Shown piece by piece: positions 55,345 through 64,000 of a DNA stretch of 64,000 nt. Source of the stretch: Paucibacter sp963740455. GTDB lineage: Bacteria > Pseudomonadota > Gammaproteobacteria > Burkholderiales > Burkholderiaceae_C. The stretch is taken from NCBI GenBank assembly GCA_963740455.1, contig CAVUEF010000018.1:3275-67274 (forward strand), given 5' to 3'. Under the pieces are notes generated by a model that made no database searches, was not told the DNA's origin, and saw only the letters and a list, made by a program, of their open reading frames with translations. Each line of letters starts with the position of its first letter. The first letter of the stretch is position 1. The translations under genes and the position numbers were made by a program.

Positions 55345-56135
55345 GTGAAGGACGCCTGCTCAGAATCGAGAACCTGCACGCCTTCTATGGCAAGAGCCAT
55401 GTGCTGCATGGCGTCAGCATGGAGGTGCGGCCGGGCGAAATCGTCAGCCTGCTGGGGCGTAACGGGTCGGGTCGATCGACCACCGTGAAGACCATCATGG
55501 GTCAGGTCGACGGCCAGGGCGACGTGCGTTGGGGTGACGTGTCGATACTGGGCCGCAAGGCATTCCAGATCGCCCATCTGGGCCTGGGCTATGTGCCCGA
55601 AAACCGCGACATCTTTCCGCGCCTGACCGTGCACCAGAACCTGATGCTGGGAGAAAAGCGCGGCGCCCGGCGAGCGATGGGCCGCTCCCGAGCCGCCGGC
55701 ACACCCTCGGGGGGCGACTCGGCGCGCGGCGTCGAGGCTGGGGGGCAACGGTTCGGGCCGCGCTGGAGCTTCGACGACATGTACCAGATGTTCCCGCGGC
55801 TGAAGGAGCGCCAGCACACCGAAGCCGGCGTGCTGTCGGGCGGCGAGCAGCAGATGCTCACGCTGTGCCGCACGCTGATGGGCGACCCCGATCTGATCAT
55901 GATCGACGAGCCCACCGAAGGCCTGGCGCCCAAGATCGTCGAGCAGGTGGCCGAGTATCTGAAGACGCTCAAGAGCCGCGGCGTGGCCGTGCTGCTGGTC
56001 GAGCAAAAGCTCGCCATCGCGCTGGAGATTTCCGAGCGCTGCTATGTGATGGGGCACGGGCGCATCGTCTTCGAAGGGACGCCCGCCGAGCTGCGCGCCA
56101 ATGCCTATGTGCGCAAGGAATGGCTGGAGGTTTAG
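55341..56135 (+). CDS. livF: Branched-chain amino-acid ABC transporter ATPase LivF, with insertion and Walker A Arg
   Basis: This 264-residue ATPase has GLGYVPENRDIFPRLTVHQN, signature LSGGEQQML, and Walker B LIMIDEPTEGLAP. Two features are odd. The Walker A reads GRNGSGRST (residues 39-47), with Arg at 45 instead of the invariant Lys. An insertion of about 34 residues (about 107-140) rich in Gly, Arg and Ala lies before the FPRLKER segment and is translated from an extragenic repeat. Arg at this position is known in some LivF-type proteins, so activity may remain. It closes the livKHMGF unit. Confidence 0.9.
   Translation: MSEGRLLRIENLHAFYGKSHVLHGVSMEVRPGEIVSLLGRNGSGRSTTVKTIMGQVDGQGDVRWGDVSILGRKAFQIAHLGLGYVPENRDIFPRLTVHQNLMLGEKRGARRAMGRSRAAGTPSGGDSARGVEAGGQRFGPRWSFDDMYQMFPRLKERQHTEAGVLSGGEQQMLTLCRTLMGDPDLIMIDEPTEGLAPKIVEQVAEYLKTLKSRGVAVLLVEQKLAIALEISERCYVMGHGRIVFEGTPAELRANAYVRKEWLEV
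55679..55748. repeat. Extragenic repeat, copy 2, inserted in the livF coding region
   Basis: GGGCCGCTCCCGAGCC ... ACCCTCGGGGGGC, with a downstream GGGGGGC, is the fullest copy in the window. It is in frame and produces the extra loop of LivF at about residues 113-136. Confidence 0.65.
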
Positions 56136-56540
56136 GGGTGGCAAGACATGACCCTGGGTGCTTGTCTCGAATACTTGTTCGGTTGATGGGGCGAATTGCA
56201 GCTTGATGCAGCCCGCCGGGAATTCGCCTCGGTATGGCGACCAGCAAGGAAAGCACCTGAAGAAACGTGCGATTTGACCGACCTACATCGCTCGCGTGGC
56301 TCTCAAGATGGCTCTGGAGGAATTGCCGGGGGTTTGGCGGTGGAGGCGAAACCCGATGAATAATGGAGGCAACGCATCCGCGCTTGACCTCACGAAAAAG
56401 AAGAAAGAGGATGGCCGGAAACGGCGCAATTAATACGCCGGATTCAGGGGTGATCGCATGGCTGATACCCGATAGTCGTCAGAATATCCCGCAGATTTTG
56501 CGGGATACATCACGTAGGCATCAATAGAGGGTTTTAATTT
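56136..56540. other. Gene-free gap opening the accessory island
   Basis: This 405-base region becomes visibly AT-richer from about 56240. It has no long frame; a 25-codon frame starting at 56356 (MNNGGNASALDLTKKKKEDG...) is too short to support. A perfect 9-bp inverted repeat, TATCCCGCA-GATTT-TGCGGGATA, lies at 56485-56507, just before the next gene, and could be an operator or a small hairpin. Confidence 0.45.
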
Positions 56541-56915
56541 ATGAAGCCACGTCTTATTGCGGTCACTCTGTTTGCGCTCGCTCTCCAATCTGTAGTCATT
56601 ACCGCTTGCTGGGCTGAGGACATCACAAGGCAATCAGCCAGTGGTGGTTGTATGCTGTTTATCAAGCAGCTATTGCATGATCCCGGCTCTGCTGAATTTG
56701 GCCATAGCAAAGACGCTCATGTCTTGCTGAAGGGGAACCGGGCCGTGGTTATTCGAAGTGTTCGTGCCACGAATGGATTTGGTGCTAAGAGATTGGAGGA
56801 GTTCATGTGCTTCATCGAAAACCGTGACGGTGTTATCACGCCCATTCTTGTCGTCCAAAAAGGTGAGAAAGTCGCCCAAGCAAATGCACTGTACAAAAAA
56901 TGGGGAATGCCCTGA
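56541..56915 (+). CDS. Secreted protein of unknown function
   Basis: This 124-residue product starts with a signal peptide (MKPRLIAVTLFALALQSVVI..., cut near CWA-ED), so the mature part is about 98 residues in the periplasm or outside. It contains LLHDPGSAEFGHSKDAHVL, VRATNGFGAKRLEEFMCFIE and two mature cysteines. No family is recognised with confidence. Base and codon use are less GC-rich than the neighbours, which suggests transfer. An AGAGGG site precedes the ATG. Confidence 0.65.
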   Translation: MKPRLIAVTLFALALQSVVITACWAEDITRQSASGGCMLFIKQLLHDPGSAEFGHSKDAHVLLKGNRAVVIRSVRATNGFGAKRLEEFMCFIENRDGVITPILVVQKGEKVAQANALYKKWGMP

Positions 56916-56963
56916 CCCTCTGCGCTGCAGATGAATGATGGAACCCATTGCCGGACGGGAGAC

Positions 56964-57306
56964 GCGATTACCGTATCGTCTTTCCATCGGCCGGACGAAT
57001 CGGTCTGCCGATGGATATTTTCATCGGGCGCGAGTAGCGTGAGTAGCGCATTGACGCGCTGGGAGTCTGACCATGACCACCGTGCAGATTGTTTTGCCTG
57101 ACGCGCTTGTCCAGGAGGCGGCCACGGCCGAGCTCCTGGCGCCGGAAAATATCGAACGCATCCTGTGCGAGCGGCTTCGTGCCGATCGTTTCGAGCGGAT
57201 GAAGACAGCGAGTGCTGCGTTGGAGAAAGAACCGCTCGCGCCAATGACGTCAGAAGAAATCATCGCCGAAATCGATGGCTACCGTGCCGAGCAGCGGCGT
57301 GCGGCT
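56964..57306 (+). repeat. Direct repeat copy 1 (antitoxin cassette)
   Basis: From GCGATTACCGTAT to GAGCAGCGGCGTGCGGCT this 343-base segment matches 58039-58371 with scattered differences. It carries the leader and most of the VapB-like gene. Its leader holds an inverted repeat, CCATCGG...CCGATGG (from about 56985), kept in the second copy as a likely operator. Confidence 0.85.
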
Positions 57307-57396
57307 CCATCAGCGGTTTGTGAGGGTGCACCTTTCGTGGTACAAACGAGCTATGGTGAGTCATGGCTAAGGCATCTCCGCAAAAGACGCCTCTGA
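57073..57396 (+). CDS. VapB-like antitoxin, orphan copy with altered C-terminus
   Basis: This 107-residue protein begins MTTVQIVLPDALVQEAATAE and matches the antitoxin at 58138 up to EQRRAA. It then continues with about 29 unrelated residues read from the spacer before the HigB-like gene. No PIN toxin follows. The N-terminal part is the DNA-binding/antitoxin type found with PIN toxins. It is probably the upstream remnant of a duplicated TA cassette, and the last codons overlap the HigB-like start. Confidence 0.75.
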   Translation: MTTVQIVLPDALVQEAATAELLAPENIERILCERLRADRFERMKTASAALEKEPLAPMTSEEIIAEIDGYRAEQRRAAPSAVCEGAPFVVQTSYGESWLRHLRKRRL

Positions 57397-57716
57397 TTTT
57401 CTTCCGGACGCGTAGCGGCACTGAGCCGGTTCGTGACTGGCTGATGGATCTGCCTCCTGAAGATCGTCGAGAAGTGGGCAAAGACTTGATGCGCGCGCAG
57501 TGGCGGTGGCCGGTTGGAATGCCACTCTGTCGTCCTATGGGAGAGGGACTATGGGAGGTCCGGACACATCTGCCGAGCAATCGCATAGCTCGCGTTCTCG
57601 TGGGTGTCGATGAGAGTGTGCTCGTGGCACTTCACGCGTTCATAAAGAAGACTCAGAAGACACCTCCTTCTGAACTCACGGTCGCCCGCGGGCGGCTCAA
57701 GGAACTGAAGTCATGA
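57363..57716 (+). CDS. HigB-like (RelE superfamily, phage Gp49-type) toxin
   Basis: This 117-residue basic protein has the HigB/Gp49 features TRSGTEPVRDWLMDLPPEDR, MPLCRPMGEGLWEVRTHLPS and VLVALHAFIKKTQKTP. Such toxins cut mRNA at the ribosome. It overlaps the following antitoxin by four bases (ATGA), the toxin-first order usual for HigBA. Confidence 0.85.
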   Translation: MAKASPQKTPLIFFRTRSGTEPVRDWLMDLPPEDRREVGKDLMRAQWRWPVGMPLCRPMGEGLWEVRTHLPSNRIARVLVGVDESVLVALHAFIKKTQKTPPSELTVARGRLKELKS

Positions 57717-57991
57717 GTAAGCACAATCGCGGCGGTAGCCTTGATGATTTCCTCAAGGAGGAAGGAACCTACGACCAAGATCAAGCCTTGGCGATCAAGG
57801 AGGTCATCGTGTGGCAACTCACAGATGCCATGCAGGAAAGGTCGCTCAGCAAAGCACGTCTTGCGGTGCTGCTCGGAACCAGCAGGTCACAAGTCGACAG
57901 GCTGCTTGACCCGACACGCGACGTCATGCTTTCCACGCTGCAACGAGCCGCAGCGCTGGTTGGCAGGAAGGTGCAGATTGAGCTCGTCTGA
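57713..57991 (+). CDS. HigA-like helix-turn-helix antitoxin
   Basis: This 92-residue XRE-type protein has a helix-turn-helix in SKARLAVLLGTSRSQVDRLL and the C-terminal LQRAAALVGRKVQIEL. It should neutralise the toxin encoded immediately upstream and repress the operon. The four-base overlap implies translational coupling. Confidence 0.85.
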   Translation: MSKHNRGGSLDDFLKEEGTYDQDQALAIKEVIVWQLTDAMQERSLSKARLAVLLGTSRSQVDRLLDPTRDVMLSTLQRAAALVGRKVQIELV

Positions 57992-58038
57992 GTGCGAGTC
58001 GGGTGCAGGCGGCAACCACACTGGCTGCTGTGGTGCAT

Positions 58039-58371
58039 GCGATTACCGTATAGTCTTTCCATCGGACGGACGAATTGGTCTGCCGATGGATTTTTCATCG
58101 AGCGCGAATGGCGCATTGACGCGCAGGGAGCCTGAACATGACCACCGTGCAGATTGTTTTGCCTGACGCGCTGGCCCAGGAGGCGGCCACGGCCGGGCTG
58201 CTGGCGCCGGAGAATATTGAACGCATCCTGCGCGAGCGGCTTCGCGCCGATCGTGTCGAGCGGATGAAGACAGCGCGTGCCGTGTTGGCGAAAGAACCGC
58301 TCGCACCAATGACGCCAGAAGAAATCAAAGCGGAGATCGATGGCTACCGTTCCGAGCAACGGCGTGCGGCT
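58039..58371 (+). repeat. Direct repeat copy 2 (antitoxin cassette)
   Basis: This is the second copy of the cassette at 56964-57306, 333 bases long with small indels. It carries the same leader inverted repeat, followed by the complete antitoxin and its PIN toxin, so it represents the intact version. Confidence 0.85.
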
Positions 58372-58380
58372 GGTTCTTGA
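58138..58380 (+). CDS. VapB-like antitoxin
   Basis: This 80-residue protein (MTTVQIVLPDALAQEAATAG...) is the intact partner of the PIN toxin. Its gene overlaps the toxin gene by about 41 bases, or 17 if the toxin starts at 58364. Its N-terminus resembles a beta-strand/helix DNA-binding unit, and the acidic C-terminal helix (EEIKAEIDGYRSEQRR) is likely to wrap the toxin. Confidence 0.8.
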   Translation: MTTVQIVLPDALAQEAATAGLLAPENIERILRERLRADRVERMKTARAVLAKEPLAPMTPEEIKAEIDGYRSEQRRAAGS

Positions 58381-58792
58381 CACCAACACGGCGCTGTCCG
58401 GGCTGCTGTGGGGTGGCACGCCGGGGCGCTTGATCAATGCGGCGATCGGCCAGGGCATCGAATTGGTCAGCAGTGCTGCGCTGTTGGCCGAATTGCAGGG
58501 GGTGCTGTCGCGCCAGAAATTCGCTACGCAGTTGGGTAAGCGCGGGCTCACGGTTGGCGATGTATTTGACGGCTATGCGGCGCTGGTCAACATCGTGGTG
58601 CCGGCCGTCATCGCCCCCACCATCACGCGCGATCCGGCGGACGACCAAGTGCTCGCGGCCGCTTTGGCAGCTCAGTCCGATTTGATCGTCTCGGGTGATG
58701 CGCATTTGCTGGACCTCAAGACATTTCGTGGCATCGAAATCGTCACCGCCACCATCGCCATCGGGCGCATCGGCTCGATAGGTGCACGCTGA
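58340..58792 (+). CDS. PIN-domain toxin (VapC-like, TIGR00305 type)
   Basis: This protein of about 150 residues has the PIN acidic set: LVLDTNTALSGLLWGGTPG, the Glu in AALLAELQGVLSR, and DPADDQVLAAALAAQSDLIV with SGDAHLL. PIN toxins are Mg-dependent ribonucleases. The ATG at 58340 overlaps the antitoxin. A GTG at 58364 (giving VRLVLDTNT) is an alternative and fits the usual family start. Confidence 0.87.
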   Translation: MATVPSNGVRLVLDTNTALSGLLWGGTPGRLINAAIGQGIELVSSAALLAELQGVLSRQKFATQLGKRGLTVGDVFDGYAALVNIVVPAVIAPTITRDPADDQVLAAALAAQSDLIVSGDAHLLDLKTFRGIEIVTATIAIGRIGSIGAR

Positions 58793-58887
58793 GCTGCTGC
58801 GCTCGCGCATCAGGGCAAGCCCGCCAAGATCCCGTAGACCCTTGTCACGGCAGAGACACCCGGGCCGCTCTCTGGCTGGCTAGAATC

Positions 58888-58899
58888 GAACGATCGTTC
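58888..58899. promoter_or_regulatory. Palindromic operator upstream of the beta-oxidation genes
   Basis: GAACGATCGTTC is a perfect 12-bp palindrome 61 bases before the ATG, overlapping the right edge of a possible -10 (TAGAAT at 58881-58886). The form fits TetR-family operators. In Betaproteobacteria fatty-acid degradation is commonly controlled by TetR-type regulators, so it may respond to acyl-CoA (inference). Confidence 0.6.
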
Positions 58900-58960
58900 T
58901 ATTTCTGAGCGCCGGGTTCTGCCCGGGTTCGTCGGATGGCTTCGCCAAAAGGGGTTACGC

Positions 58961-61057
58961 ATGAGCGCCAGCTATGAAGTTCGCGGTGACACCGCCGTCA
59001 TCACACTCGACAATCCGCCCGTCAACGGCCTGGGCTACGACACGCGCCGCGGCGTTGCCGACGGCATAGCGCGCGCCGAGGGCGAGGCGGCGGTCAAGGC
59101 GGTCGTCATCACCGGCGCGGGCAAGGCTTTCTCGGGCGGCGCCGACATCCGCGAGTTCGGATCACCGAAGGCGCTGGCCGAGCCCAATCTGCTGAGCCTG
59201 ATCCTGATGATCGAGGGCTGCACGAAACCGGTGGTCGCGGCGATTCACAGCGTCTGCATGGGCGGGGGGCTGGAGTTGTCGCTGGGCTGCCATTACCGCG
59301 TCGCGTCGGCCGGCGCCAAGGTCGCCTTGCCCGAGGTGAAGCTCGGGCTGCTGCCTGGCGCGGGCGGCACACAGCGTCTGCCGCGTGCGCTCGGCGTCGA
59401 GCCCGCCTTGAACATGATTGTCAGCGGCGATCCGGTGAACAGCGAACTGCTCGCCCAGGTGCCCGGGCAAAAGCTGTTCGACCGCATGATTGACGGCGAC
59501 CTGATGGAAGGTGCGCTGGCGTTCGCACGCGAGGTTGCCGCGGTGCGTCCACTGCCGCGCGTGCGCGACCTCAAGGCCACGCATCCGCAAGGCGACGCCT
59601 ACTTCCAGTTCGCCCGCAACACGGTGACGGCGATGGCCAAGAACTACCCCGCGCCGCGCAAATGCGTTGACGCCGTGGCGGCCGCCGTCAACATGAAGTT
59701 CGACGACGGGATCAAGGCCGAGCGTGAAGCCTTTGCGGCGCTGATGATGACGCCTGAATCGAAGGCCTTGCGCCATGCTTTCTTCGCCGAGCGCGCTGCC
59801 AGCAAGATTCCCGATGTGCCTGCCACGACGCCGGTGCGCGCCATCAACAAGCTGGCCGTGATCGGCGCGGGCACGATGGGCGGCGGCATTGCGATGAACT
59901 TCCTGAACGCGGGCATCCCCGTCGTGATGCTGGAGATGAAGCAAGAAGCGCTGGACAAGGGTTTGGCCACCATCCGCAAGAACTACGAATCGCAGGTCAA
60001 GAAGGGCAAGCTCAAGGACGACAAGTACCAGGCCCGCATGGCGATGCTGAGCACGACGATGAGCTACGACGCCATCGGCGACGCCGACATGGTGATCGAG
60101 GCCGTGTTCGAGGACATCGGCGTCAAGGAGACCGTGTTCCGACAGCTCGACGCAGTGATGAAGCCCGGCGCGATCCTCGCCAGCAACACCTCGACGCTGG
60201 ACGTCAACGTCATCGCCAACTTCACGAAGCGCCCGCAAGACGTGATCGGCACGCATTTCTTCAGTCCGGCCAATGTGATGAAGCTGCTCGAAGTGGTGCG
60301 CGGCGCGGCCACAGCCAAGGATGTGATGGCCACCGTGATGCAGCTCGCCAAGAAAATCAAGAAGACTGCGGTCGTGTCGGGCGTGTGCGACGGCTTCATC
60401 GGCAACCGCATGATCGAGCAGTACAGCCGGCAGGCCGGCTTCCTGCTCGAAGAGGGCTGCACGCCCGAGCAGGTGGACAAGGCGGTCGAGAAGTTCGGTT
60501 TCGCGATGGGGCCGTTTCGCATGGGTGATCTGGCCGGCAACGACGTTGGCTGGTATATCCGCAAGCGCCGCTACCTGGAAAAACCCGATCTGCGCTATAG
60601 CAAGACCGCCGACCTCTTGTGCGAGATGGGCCGCTACGGCCAGAAGACCGGCGCCGGCTGGTACGACTACGAAGCGGGCAAGCGCAACGCGATTGCCTCC
60701 AAGCTGGTGGTCGACATGATCGTGGCGCACCGCCGGGAGCTCGGCATCACGCCGCGCAAAATCAGCGACGAAGAGATCGTGCAGCGCCTGGTTTTCTCGC
60801 TGGTGAACGAGGGCGCGCGACTGCTAGACGAAGGCATCGCGCAGCGCGCTTCCGACATCGACATGGTCTATCTGACCGGCTATGGCTTCCCGCTGTGGCG
60901 CGGCGGCCCGATGTGCTATGCCGACACGGTCGGCTTGTTCAACGTGATGCGCGCGATGCAGCGCTTTGCGCTGAACCCGCTCGACGACGGCGCGTTCTGG
61001 CAACCGGCGCCGCTGCTCGCCAAGCTGGTGGCCGAAGGCAAGAGCTTCAACGACTGA
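58961..61057 (+). CDS. fadB: FadB-type enoyl-CoA hydratase / 3-hydroxyacyl-CoA dehydrogenase
   Basis: This 698-residue bifunctional enzyme has an N-terminal hydratase domain (about 1-280) with FSGGADIREFG, GGGLELSLGCHYRVA and PEVKLGLLPGAGGTQRLPRA. The NAD-binding dehydrogenase starts near 299 (AVIGAGTMGGGIAMNFLNAG), with SNTSTLDV, GTHFFSPANVMKLLEVV and GFIGNRM. The C-terminal helical domains follow. It performs the middle two steps of beta-oxidation. Thiolase and acyl-CoA dehydrogenase genes follow on the same strand. Confidence 0.94.
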   Translation: MSASYEVRGDTAVITLDNPPVNGLGYDTRRGVADGIARAEGEAAVKAVVITGAGKAFSGGADIREFGSPKALAEPNLLSLILMIEGCTKPVVAAIHSVCMGGGLELSLGCHYRVASAGAKVALPEVKLGLLPGAGGTQRLPRALGVEPALNMIVSGDPVNSELLAQVPGQKLFDRMIDGDLMEGALAFAREVAAVRPLPRVRDLKATHPQGDAYFQFARNTVTAMAKNYPAPRKCVDAVAAAVNMKFDDGIKAEREAFAALMMTPESKALRHAFFAERAASKIPDVPATTPVRAINKLAVIGAGTMGGGIAMNFLNAGIPVVMLEMKQEALDKGLATIRKNYESQVKKGKLKDDKYQARMAMLSTTMSYDAIGDADMVIEAVFEDIGVKETVFRQLDAVMKPGAILASNTSTLDVNVIANFTKRPQDVIGTHFFSPANVMKLLEVVRGAATAKDVMATVMQLAKKIKKTAVVSGVCDGFIGNRMIEQYSRQAGFLLEEGCTPEQVDKAVEKFGFAMGPFRMGDLAGNDVGWYIRKRRYLEKPDLRYSKTADLLCEMGRYGQKTGAGWYDYEAGKRNAIASKLVVDMIVAHRRELGITPRKISDEEIVQRLVFSLVNEGARLLDEGIAQRASDIDMVYLTGYGFPLWRGGPMCYADTVGLFNVMRAMQRFALNPLDDGAFWQPAPLLAKLVAEGKSFND

Positions 61058-61120
61058 GCAAATCCGCTTTCATCACCACTGCGTGACCAAAGCAGCAATG
61101 ACATCACACAAGGAAACACC

Positions 61121-62296
<1,176 letters not shown>

Positions 62297-62312
62297 TTGC
62301 CATGAGCCCGCC

Positions 62313-62374
62313 GGGCCGTCCCAAGGGTGAATGCTCCCGCTCGGCGGGACCGCGCGCAGCGCGTAGGGTGCCCC
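62313..62374. repeat. Extragenic repeat, copy 3, between fadA and the acyl-CoA dehydrogenase gene
   Basis: GGGCCGTCCCAAGGG ... CTCCCGCTCGGCGGGACC ... TAGGGTGCCCC is a diverged copy of the element found in livG and livF. It fills most of the 79-base gap and ends just before the next ATG. Confidence 0.5.
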
Positions 62375-62375
62375 A

Positions 62376-64000
62376 ATGAGCCTGCGCCGCGAACTCGATT
62401 TTCTGTTGAACGGCTGGCTGGCCTGCGCCTCGCTGCTGCAGCGCGAGCGTTTCGCCGACCACAGCCTGGAGACTTTCGCGGCCGTGCTCGACACTTGCGA
62501 GAAGATCGCGCGCGAAAAGTACGCGCCCTTCAATCGGCTCGTCGATACGCAGGAACCGCGTGTTGTCGACGATGGCGAGGCGAACGCGTGCACCTGCCCG
62601 AGGCGACACACGCGGCGCTGGCGGCGTATGTGGAGGCTGGCATGCTGGCTGCGTCCCAAGACTTTGAGATCGGCGGCATGCAACTGCCTTGCGTGATCGA
62701 GAAGGCGGCCAACAGCTTCTTCAGCAAGGCCAGTGTCGCGATCGGCGGCTATGCGATGCTGACGACGGGCAACGCCAAGCTCTTGATGGTGCATGGCACG
62801 CCACTGCAGCGCGAGGTGTTTGCGCGCAACGAATTCGCCGGACGCTGGTTCGGCACCATGTGTCTGTCCGAGCCGCAAGCCGGCTCCAGCCTGAGCGACG
62901 TGGCGACGCGCGCCACGCTCGACGACGCGGCCGACGCACTCGGCCCGCGCTATCGCCTCAAGGGCAACAAGATGTGGATCTCGGCCGGCGAGCACGAGAT
63001 CACCGAGAACATCGTCCACCTGGTGCTGGCCAAGATTCCCGGGCCGGATGGCAAGCTGATTGCCGGCACGCGCGGCATCTCGCTGTTCATCGTGCCGAAG
63101 TGGCTGGTCAATGATAGTGCCGAGTTGACCGGCGAGCGCAACGACGTCGCGCTGGCCGGCCTCAACCACAAGCTCGGCTATCGCGGCACGACCAACTGCC
63201 TGCTCAATTTCGGCGAAGGGCGCTTCACGCCGGGCGGCCAGGCCGGCGCGGTCGGCTATCTGGTCGGTGCGCCGGGCGAGGGACTGAAGTGCATGTTCCA
63301 CATGATGAACGAGGCGCGCATCGGCGTCGGCATGGGTGCCACCATGCTGGGCTATGCGGGCTATGAGGCGAGCCTCGAATATGCGCGCCAACGGCCGCAG
63401 GGCCGCGCCGTCAGCGCCGGCGGCAAGGACGCGAGTGCGCCGCAAATACCGATCATCGAACATGCCGACGTGAAGCGCATGCTGCTGGCGCAAAAGAGCT
63501 ATGTCGAAGGCGCGCTGGCGCTCGAGCTCTATTGCGCGCGGCTGGTCGACGAGCTGAACACTGGCGACGCCGAGTCGGCCAGGCAAGCCGGCCAGTTGCT
63601 CGACGTGCTGATCCCCGTCGCCAAGAGCTGGCCCAGCGAATGGTGTCTGGAAGCCAACAGCCTGGCTATACAGGTGCTGGGCGGCTATGGCTACACGCGC
63701 GATTTCCCCGTCGAACAGTACTGGCGCGACAACCGCCTGAACATGATCCATGAAGGCACGCATGGCATACAGGCGCTCGACCTGCTGGGCCGCAAGGTCG
63801 TGATGAACGACGGCGCCTCGCTGGCCTTGCTGGCCAAGGTCATGAACGAGTCGATTGCCAAGGCGCAGCGGGATACTGGCTTGGCCGGGATGGCGCAGCG
63901 ATTGAGCGCTGCGCTGCATCAAATCGGCACGGCCACCCGGGCGGCCTGGTCCACCGGCGTTCCCGCCGAGGCGCTGGCCAATGCCACGCCTTATCTGCAG
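62376..64000 (+). pseudogene. Acyl-CoA dehydrogenase, frameshifted and cut by the window end
   Basis: The gene starts at 62376 (MSLRRELDFLLNGWL) and reads well to VDTQEPRVVDDGE. The frame then turns to an Arg-rich sequence and stops at 62694-62696. From about 62588 the next frame continues the protein without a break (VHLPEATHAALAAYVEAGML, then GTMCLSEPQAGSS, KGNKMWISAGEHE, MMNEARIGVGMGA, QVLGGYGYTRDFPVEQYWRD and IHEGTHGIQALDLLGRK). The two pieces join as expected with one base lost near 62580-62588. The family makes the first double bond of beta-oxidation using FAD. A sequencing error would restore a normal gene. Confidence 0.85.

Noticed and set aside
56356..56433. A 25-codon frame beginning MNNGGNASALDLT
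   Set aside because: Too short and unsupported; the lysine-rich tail could be chance in an AT-richer patch.

Overview
The window is GC-rich, densely coded chromosomal DNA from a betaproteobacterium, most likely order Burkholderiales. That placement is inferred from gene content and order: a selO-msrB-yciB-bolA-peptidyl-prolyl isomerase run, panB-panC next to a VF530-type gene, a YfcF-type glutathione transferase, a liv transporter beside a medium/long-chain acyl-CoA ligase, and a fadB-fadA-acyl-CoA dehydrogenase cluster. No rRNA, tRNA or CRISPR was seen. About 70 genes or elements are supported.

Layout. 1-11 kb: a truncated secreted beta-propeller gene, a P-type proton ATPase, the potassium transporter Kup, a KdpD/KdpE-like two-component pair, a secreted prolyl oligopeptidase and YaeQ. 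11-19.6 kb: an RquA-like methyltransferase with an apparent frame switch, small conserved proteins, a lone receiver domain, a serine hydrolase, a second methyltransferase, two short-chain dehydrogenases, a Tim44-domain protein and a cold-shock gene. 19.6-23.3 kb: two identical 1,865-base group II introns placed head to tail, directly after the cold-shock terminator. 23.3-31.5 kb: a pseudouridine synthase, a c-di-GMP GGDEF-EAL enzyme coupled to a TAXI-type periplasmic binding protein, a TonB-dependent receptor with a small phosphatase, and yfcF.

31.5-44 kb: pantothenate genes, ygiQ, an orphan flagellar-rod-like protein, an ABC exporter, a protein with two degenerate GGDEF domains, dbpA, and a preQ0 operon (queD-queE) whose QueD is a fusion of three PTPS domains. 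44-49 kb: a RAYT-like protein without its HUH histidines, then the peptidyl-prolyl isomerase/bolA/yciB and msrB/selO genes. 49-56.2 kb: an acyl-CoA ligase followed by livKHMGF; LivG and LivF have absorbed copies of an extragenic repeat.

56.2-58.8 kb is a small accessory island of lower GC: a secreted orphan protein and two toxin-antitoxin systems, with a HigBA pair lying between two diverged copies of a VapB-like antitoxin cassette. 58.8-64 kb is fatty-acid beta-oxidation: a palindromic operator, a FadB-type bifunctional enzyme, the thiolase FadA, and an acyl-CoA dehydrogenase gene broken by a frameshift and cut by the window end.

The most unusual items are the abutting twin introns, the triple-domain QueD whose catalytic residues are divided between domains, the coupled TAXI/GGDEF-EAL pair, and the nested toxin-antitoxin arrangement.
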